Source: Adineta vaga
Taxonomy: Eukaryota; Rotifera
Direction: 5' to 3'
NCBI GenBank assembly: GCA_021613535.1
Contig: CP075496.1
Location: forward strand, 7,006,001 to 7,070,000
Length of the DNA stretch: 64,000 nt
The position numbers and the translations under genes were made by a program. The notes under the pieces were generated by a model, which saw only the letters and a list, made by a program, of their open reading frames with translations, was not told the DNA's origin and did not search any database. Positions 56,468-64,000 of this stretch are shown in pieces (positions within the stretch are counted from its first letter, which is position 1; each line of letters starts with the position of its first letter).

Positions 56468-59196
56468 ATGTCATCAAAAGATGAATCTGTTTTATATCGT
56501 TTAAAAAATCTAATTGATCATAGTGTTATATCAATCTACAAAAATCCATTCAAGATTGGTCGTGCAACAAGTAAATCAATTGAAATCTTCTTTTTCCCTC
56601 AAGTTGAATGATAAATTTCCAAAGAATAATCTAAAAGTTGGAAGTTCTTGATTATCTGGTTGCTAAGCGATTGAACTGAAATACGTAGATGAACGTAAAA
56701 AATTGATAGTTATGCTTGGATAAAGATTAATTTTAAATTCTTCTTTCTATTTATTTTTCTTTAGCAAATGATTTAACTATTGAAAATAATCGTTATATAT
56801 CATCATCTCATTGTCTATTTGAATTCGAGAATGGACATATTTATATACGTGATACAAGTTCAAATGGAACATTAATTAATCGAACAAAAAAAATTAATAA
56901 AAATGATTCTGTAAGATGAAGATATTCGCGAATACTTATTGACTTATTCGTCTATATTTAGCCTTTTGAATTACATTCTGGTGATATTATTCATCTTGTT
57001 TTTCGAAAAGATGAACCGACAGCAAGTAAGTTCTTTTCGAATTTTGATTCGTTTTACTATTAAATATTCTAATCAGATGTGATTCTTCAATTGGATTTAC
57101 CATTAACAAAAAAAACAATAAGTCAATCTGATAATAGATTAAAACGAAAACATTCAGGTAAGAATTCTTCTATTATCATTATGAAATCTTATTGAATCGC
57201 ATCGTTATAGATACACCTTCCAGCTCATTTATAACACCAAATCGTTAGTAAATTGTATTTTTACGAAAGTTTATTGACATTTATTTGTCTTCAATAGATA
57301 CAAAAGAAAATGCTGATCTATCCAGTCTGATGAAAATGAGTGCAGATGTTGAAATGAAACGAATGAAAATAAATGAAGAATTAAGTGTGAAAGCTGGTGA
57401 CGATATGGAAGATGTACTTACGTGTGTTTGCTGTCAGGAAATTATGACGAATCCGATCTGTCTTGAACCTTGTTTACATGCTTTCTGTAGTGATTGTTAT
57501 ACTTCATGGGAAGCAGTGCAACGTACTTGGTAAATAATTTCTTCGTAGGATTGTTTTGAGATAAGATTATGTTTCTCTCGAACGCTGATTCAAATGAAGA
57601 GATTTTTACTTAAGAATTCAATAGTAGAACGTCTGAATCAGCGATTTCTCAACTCGAAATTGTGGTGAATTATCTTTTGCTCTTTTTAAAAACAAACGGT
57701 ATTAGAAATAGACGATTCTTAATGAAACAAATATCTATCCATATCTTGATGCTAAATTCTTGAAAATTCATCATTTTATCTTCTATACTAATTTCTTTCA
57801 GTCCTCAATGTCGTGCAAAAGTGATAGGCAAGAAGAAGAATGTAGTGATCAATGGTATTTTAGAAGCATATTTTAAAGCATATCCACATAAACGACCTGC
57901 ATTACAAGCTATTGATAATAAGAAAACTAAACCGAAAATAACGACGAATATTATTAATACAGTTTGTATAATAGGAAAATATTTGTGCAAAATATTTAGA
58001 TATTCTGTTATCTAGGTTGGTGCAAACGGAATGTATATTCATAACAATATTCATACACAAGATGACGATGAAGATGATGATGATGATAATAATGACGAGG
58101 ACGATGAGGAGAACGAAGATGACGACGATGATGAAGATAATGATGATGAATGATGATAATGATAATGAAGAACATTTGTAAGTTATACTTTTTGGAAAAT
58201 TCTTATGATTCTATTTGAATAACAGTGTTCTACTCATGGATGCTTCTGTACCTGATGAACGATTTGTGTGTCGTCAATGTCCACCAACTGGTTTTGGTAA
58301 ACTTGTGTATTTTGAATAGTTCTATCTGAAAAATATTTGTGATTTAGCTAGAAGATCAGATGCAAGTATTATTCCTACTGGATATCAATGTCGTCCTGGT
58401 CAAAAACATATCATTTGTCAATGTTGTGTTCAACCAATGCCTGATCGATTAGCTGAACTTAATATACATCAAAGTTGTAAGTAATTATTCTATTTGTCAC
58501 AATTTCATATTACTAAATTTATTAGGTGAAATATGTCATCAACATTTTTGCAATATTTATTTTCAACAATGTCAACGTCAGGGTTGTCTTGGTTGTTTGA
58601 ATCATTTACGAAGTATAAAATATTTTCTTATTGAAAACTAGCTCGAACGATATGTCATTATAATAGACTTTAATTTCGGTGCTCGACATCTAACTAATCT
58701 AGTCAATGATAGTCCAACGGAAACACAAATTGTTCAAGTAAGAAATAAAATATAGAAAATTTTACGAAATAAAATTGATTAACTTCTGAATTTCATTTTT
58801 TTTTCAAAGAATTATCTTACAACTCATCGTGTAAGTATGCGTGAATTACTTCTCGAATGTTGTCAACGTCTTGATCGAAAAGAATTCTTTTGTACAGATA
58901 TCGATCGTAATTTAGTTGGTATGTCATCAATTTTCTTCACTCAAAATTCTTTCATCTTTCTCTTTCATTTCGTAGCTCCATCAACAAAAGTTGTTTGTTA
59001 CAAATGTGGTTTACGTATATTCAAAGAACTTGCTTATCAATTTCGTATTGCAATGAAACCGAAAGATATTACACCAGTTGCCATGCGTAATCGTGAAAAT
59101 TGTTATTATGGTAAACATTGTCGTACACAATATACGAAACCAGCTCATGCTCAAAAATACAATCATGCTTGCAATCAAACTAAATTTAATTCTTAA
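56468..59196 (+). CDS. CHFR: E3 ubiquitin-protein ligase CHFR (FHA-RING-PBZ mitotic checkpoint protein)
   Basis: Delays entry into mitosis under microtubule stress; binds poly(ADP-ribose) through its PBZ finger. Starts at the ATG 56468, directly after TTTTTTCAG. Domains in order: FHA (FKIGRAT, ISSSHCLFEFENG, IRDTSSNGTLIN) over three exons; RING (CVCCQEIMTNPICLEPCLHAFC, then CPQCRAKV after an intron); an acidic run at about 58064-58150; the Cys-rich region (FVCRQCPPTGFG, CQCCVQPMPDRLAEL, CEICHQHFC, QGCLGCLNHL); and a C-terminal PBZ finger (ENCYYGKHCRTQYTKPAHAQ). This full order is diagnostic of CHFR. In the acidic GAT-repeat exon the frame meets TGA at 58151-58153; a one-base shift there would carry the frame to the donor at about 58177 and into the next exon. 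The rest is intact, so an indel in the repeat (biological or assembly) is suspected. Confidence 0.92.
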
Positions 59197-59363
59197 TAGT
59201 ACTCGTATTTGTTTTCTATGTTATTTTTTCGTGTTTATATTATGTGTCTGAGCAAAAAAAAGAAGCGAAATAGTAATTGTTATGTTTTATTTGTAATAGA
59301 TAATGAAAATAGAAATGATTATATGATTGAAAGATGTACTGATTTGTTTTATTTATGTTGTAG

Positions 59364-62300
59364 ATGTCGAATGTATCTTCAAATCTTGAAGTACCGATAT
59401 TCTATCCAACGTATGATGAATTCAAGAATTTTTCGTCTTATATAACAAAAATTGAATCATATGGTGCACATAAAATTGGTTTAGCAAAAATTGTACCACC
59501 AAAAGAATGGGTAGCAAGAAAAGTAGGCTATAAACATAAGCAAATCGATGAAACAATGGTACAAAATCCAATTAAACAAGAAGTTCATGGAAAAAATGGT
59601 TTCTATTCAGTATATAATATTCAACAACGATCCGTGAAATTGAGTCAATTTCAAAAATTAGCCTCGACTACACGTTATGCAACACCAGTAGCTATTGCAA
59701 ATAATGTTCTAAAACTAGAAAAAAAGTATTGGGAAAATCTAACGTCCATTGCACCAATTTATGGAGCAGGTAAGAAGAAAATTGTTCGTTATTCTTCATC
59801 ATATTAATACGACTCTATAAATCATGCTATTCGCACAAGTTTTAGAGCTAGATTCGATAGAAAGTACGGTTCCAACTCTTTGTCACAGAAACATGCACGA
59901 TGCCACTATTGTTTGTAGAACGAGAAACTTTACTTCATTGCAATTGATATATTTAGATGTCAGTGGTTCATTCTATGATAAGAATCAGAAAGTATGGAAT
60001 GTAAATAATTTGGGTACGATTCTCAACGATTTGGAAACTGAATATGGTACAAAAATTGAAGGTGTCAATACAGCTTATCTTTATTTTGGTATGTGGAAAG
60101 CAACATTTGCATGGCATACAGAAGATATGGATTTATATTCAATAAATTATCTTCATTTTGGTGCACCAAAACAATGGTAAATCTACAATCACTTTTTTTC
60201 CTTTCTTCACAATACAACAATACTATTTAGAATAATTTACTAAAGAAAATTCGATCTGGTGAGATTTGAAAGCGCAGTTCATTTGAGTGGTGATTTGTTT
60301 GCAAACATTATCCATCTTTTATTTCTTTCGATTTGATTTAAATATTCACATATTGATATGTAGGAGAACAATGAATTACATGATTTTCATTCATTCTTTT
60401 TCAGGTATGTTATTCCACCATCTTGTGGTAAACAATTTGAAAATTTTGCTGCATCACATTTTCCATCATTAGCAAAACGTTGTCCAGCATTTCTTCGTCA
60501 TAAAATGACGCTTATTTCTCCATCGATACTAACAAAACAATCAATTCCATATAGTAAAATGACTCAATATGAGAATGAATTCATCATTACATTTCCTTAT
60601 GCATATCATGCAGGATTTAATTATGGCTTTAATTGTGCTGAATCGACTAATTTTGCTTTAGAACGTTGGATTGAATATGGAAAACATTCAGTTCAATGTG
60701 TTTGTCGTCATGATATGGTTAAGATTGGAATGGATCGTTTTGTATTAAAATATCAACCCGAACTCTATAATGATTGGTGTCATGGAATAAATTCAACATC
60801 ACACCCGGAAAATGAACCTATGTCAATAAACAACACTATAATTGTTCGAAGTTCACCAACAAAAAAACGATTGTTCAAAAATCATTGTTCAAGAAAAGGT
60901 AAGACAAAACTATCTCCTCGTATCTTAGAATGTATATCGACAGAATTCAACGATTCACCTTTTCGAAAAGTTCGATTTTTTTATCCAGTAGAAATAAAAT
61001 GAATTGTTTCATTTCTAAGCTTCAACTGATTTGTTCTCGTCTACTAAACACCTGCAATATTCTCATCATCAACGCATATCTAATAAACGGTATGCATGTA
61101 TATTTCGTAATCTAGCTAAATTCGATAAGCGAAAACAATTATCCGTATCTCAATATCCTACTCCATTGATTCGTGCTGCACTATGCCGAGCTCAATTTAA
61201 ATTAAATAAAAATCGAGACAAAAATGCGACGAAACTATTATGTTTGACAGCAACTACTGTATTTAATTTACCTTCTTTATCATTTCCAACAGTTTTTAAT
61301 GGTTTAAAACAAGCGAATAAATATCGTGAAAATATTCTTAATGGTCTCTGGAATTATCAAATCTTAAATAAAAAATCTGAACAATTATTCAATCAATGGA
61401 TTAAACATCGAATATCAATCTGTGCTATATGTTACCTTTTTACAGCGAATCAAGATGAAAATCAATCTTCAATATCAATTCCATATTTATTTCCATTTGG
61501 TGAAGTCAATCAGATGTCGAATAAATTACTTGAATGCCATGATTGTCATGTTATTGTACATCAACACTGTTATATTTATTTATGCTTAGCATTGAATGCC
61601 ACTATTTCCGATGAAGATGAACCATGGTATTGTCAACGATGTCATTTGAAAAGAGAGGTAATGATTAACATGTTGTTTGATATGTGGAGATGTATAATTT
61701 AATGCTTCTTTTGTAAGTTTTCTCAAACATTCGATGATCGTTGTTCAGCTTGTTTATTTCGTGGTGGTCTTCTTCTTACTTCTAATTCATCATCATCATC
61801 ATCATTCACTTTTATCCATGCTGTTTGTTCCATGTTTCAAGCGTATGAACAATCTTCCTTTTTATTATCATCTCAACGAAATATTTGTCATTATTGTTGG
61901 TCATTTTGTCCTTTAAATTATCGTCGAAATTCATCTCACACTTTTGTTTCATGTAATTCTTCTCAATGCTCTTATCGATTTCATGTAACCTGTGGTCTTA
62001 TCAATGGATGTACATTTCAAATGAATGATGATTATTCAATAATAAATGCTGGTTGTCATCTACATCCAATATCTCATCAATCTTCAATGATTACCAACAA
62101 TCAACAATCATCGCAAGATAATAATGCTTATGAAATAACAGAATATCTTGACAATACAATCGTTGATGATCAACAATATGACAATGATGAAGATGAAGAA
62201 GAAATTGTTCCTGAAAAGGATCGTGTACCTATTGGTACACGTGTAGTCCTACGGAATGATAATACAGAACGAAAAATAGGTCGAGTTATGAGTAATGAAA

Positions 62301-62796
62301 TTAATTTTCATTATGCTGTTGATTTTGGTGATGGATGTTATAGTCATGATATGTATGTCTTAAGTTCAACTTTTGTTTACATGTATTAAGATTTTTTATT
62401 CTTTCTTTTAGGCTTGCCGAAGATATTCTTGATTTTGATCCAACTATTGAACCATTAACACTTGTTATTGGAGCAACTATTCGTATTAAATGGACGGATG
62501 ATACAATTTATTCATGTAAATATGTTGGTCGTAAACGTGTTCTTTTGTATCATATAAAATTCGATCATGAAACACGACAAATGCATCGAAGTGAATTTTC
62601 ATTTGATATTCAACCACCGCCATCACCACCATTAACACCATGTGAAATTGATCGTGAACATAATTATAGTCGACGACAACCATTATCTACAGGAACAAAA
62701 CGAAAACAACAAAAACAAATCAAACGTAAACGACGTCGTTTGCTTTTGTCTTCATCGTCGTCTACTTCCTCATCATTATTGTTAGATGAATCTTAA
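59364..62796 (+). CDS. KDM4-type histone lysine demethylase (JmjN-JmjC-PHD-ePHD-Tudor)
   Basis: Fe(II)/2-oxoglutarate dioxygenase that removes methyl groups from H3K9/H3K36 in animals. Six exons (59364-59769, 59957-60176, 60405-60898, 61020-61657, 61718-62352, 62412-62796) join in frame to 925 residues. Jmj[19 protein letters not shown]. Jmj[19 protein letters not shown] and [20 protein letters not shown] with the iron ligands His and Glu, and [20 protein letters not shown] with the third ligand His; the structural-zinc cysteines (FNCAES, QCVCRHD) are kept. Then PHD ([26 protein letters not shown]), extended PHD ([24 protein letters not shown]) and double Tudor ([25 protein letters not shown]). 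C-terminal tail is basic then Ser-rich. All catalytic residues are present, so an active enzyme is expected. CHFR ends 168 bp upstream on the same strand. Confidence 0.95.
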
Positions 62797-64000
62797 ATTA
62801 GTAAATTTAGATTGTTTTTCTATTGTATATGATGTTTGATACTCGTTTTGATGTCTTATGAAATGCATATTTGTCACCATAGAAATTCTCGTATTATGTT
62901 TCTTTTTTTTACATTTATTTGTCGGATACCGGTGGTATGTATGTATGTTATTATCTTTGTTTGATATTCTAGTTCTTGTGTACTTGTATTTGTTTATTTT
63001 CATGTTTTGTCAGATTATTTCTTCTATTGAAACAAATGAAGAAAGAATTATTTTATAAAATGCTTTTCGCTGTAGAGAAAATAGATAATAGACACTTGAT
63101 AGTTGTTCAGAATAGCATATGATGTTTGTTACGTATGATGTGAAGTCCAGCTGTGTAACAATGATTTATTTATACACACTATGATCGATCGGAAATGACT
63201 AACAAGGAAACTAATGAGTACTTTTTTGAACTTTCTTATGTCTATTTATTATATCACAAGAATCGTAAAAATAAAGATAAGATTGATTTTGATAGAAAAT
63301 GAATGAATAAAATTGAATTAGAAAGTTCATGCATAGAATTCATACATATAAGTTAAATCATTTGAATTCTCGATGGAATGCTTAATTTTAAGTTAATGTT
63401 TTTTTTCCTCTTAATGCTTCATTTAATCATTGCACCAAGAATAATCTTGATATTAAAATAGAATTGTTATTTAATTCTCATTACGTATCTTGTTCAATTT
63501 CATATTTCATCATGATGAAAAGTCTATCATGAAATGGAAGAAGGAAAAAAGATAATTATGAAAGGAAATACATAGTTGGTCATTTGACGTCTAGACGTAG
63601 ACATTGATCTTCCTCCTTCTTCTTCTTCTTCTTCTTTTTAAACATGATCAGATGAGAAAAGTATATTTTACCTTTAAGTAATAGAACTGAAATTCTGTTC
63701 TCCCAAAAAAAGAAAGACAGTGGGACTTAGATATCTAGGATACTTCTTCGGTTAAATGTCATCAATTGTCTATTCTAGAAAATTGAATTGATTCTCTTGA
63801 CAATGAAAGACAAACAGTATATTATGACAAAGGAAGCATTAGGGCATCAGCTCGCCGCCATTGTTCTCTCAGTGAACAAATGGTTCATTGATGTGATGCG
63901 ATGTCTTTTGCTCATCGCGTGTATGTGTGCGGATAAGAGGCGGGCAGCTGACTGGTTTATTTCACTGTCGACATGTGTCAGCCTCTATGTATGATTAGGA
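62797..64000. other. Gene-free right end of the window
   Basis: About 1.2 kb. Contains a CTT triplet tract at about 63609-63637. Short frames at 62858-63058 and 63788-63994 have no features; the latter does not begin with ATG. No gene seen. Confidence 0.5.
63609..63637. repeat. (CTT)n microsatellite
   Basis: About eight CTT/TTC units with slight degeneracy on the left side. Confidence 0.8.

Noticed and set aside
1-64000. tRNA, rRNA, snRNA or spliced-leader RNA genes, telomere repeats, and retroelement or transposase genes
   Set aside because: No box motifs, reverse-transcriptase, integrase or transposase domain, terminal repeats or telomere-like arrays were recognised by eye; covariance-model and repeat-library searches would be needed to exclude them.

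Overview
This window is animal nuclear DNA, AT-rich, with small multi-exon genes. Most introns are about 34-70 bp with GT..AG ends, and two exons are only 19 and 22 nt. The best guess for the source is a bdelloid rotifer. The clues are the compact intron style, an F-box/LRR protein of the kind abundant in bdelloids, an isolated single-exon rhodopsin-like 7TM gene, an allatostatin-C-type neuropeptide, which points to a protostome, and acceptor-like pyrimidine-AG signals directly before several start codons, as expected where spliced-leader trans-splicing occurs. The lineage is inferred; the animal origin is clear. No prokaryotic genes, CRISPR array, rRNA or tRNA was recognised.

Layout: the left end (1-1.4 kb) holds the 5' part of an M13/neprilysin-like ectopeptidase on the minus strand. 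A small neuropeptide precursor at 3.6-4.0 kb encodes an amidated allatostatin-C-like peptide. Ceramide synthase lies at 7.9-9.4 kb, then a MORN-repeat gene (9.8-11.3 kb) placed head to head, 19 bp away, with a CDK1/2-like kinase (11.36-12.66 kb). A four-helix membrane protein follows, then a discoidin-domain receptor whose kinase domain has lost key catalytic residues (14.0-17.3 kb). From 17.3 to 25.0 kb there is about 7.7 kb without a recognisable gene, rich in microsatellites.

A housekeeping block spans 25.0-32.5 kb: dienoyl-CoA isomerase (ECH1), a coiled-coil protein, TSR3 (18S rRNA modification), mitochondrial ribosomal protein L11, and two tandem CCA tRNA nucleotidyltransferase genes, the first with an apparent one-base frameshift and the second diverged. 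Next come a 7TM receptor, a membrane-anchored F-box/LRR protein, a PNPLA8-like phospholipase, an ankyrin-repeat protein and a GABA-B-type receptor (40.9-44.8 kb).

The right part has ANKUB1 (45.7-48.7 kb), a putative transcription factor with an N-terminal CxxC pair and a FLYWCH/WRKY-GCM-like zinc finger, a decayed neuronal-calcium-sensor-like gene (about 52.6-53.2 kb), two small proteins (one with a myristoylation signal), the mitotic checkpoint E3 ligase CHFR (FHA-RING-PBZ), and a full KDM4-type histone demethylase (JmjN-JmjC-PHD-ePHD-Tudor). The last 1.2 kb is gene-free.

The genes do not form one pathway. The strongest leads are the neuropeptide precursor, the DDR pseudokinase, the duplicated CCA enzyme, the divergent CDK and the calcium-sensor relic. 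Several apparent frameshifts lie in homopolymers or short repeats, so small assembly indels must be excluded before any gene is called broken.
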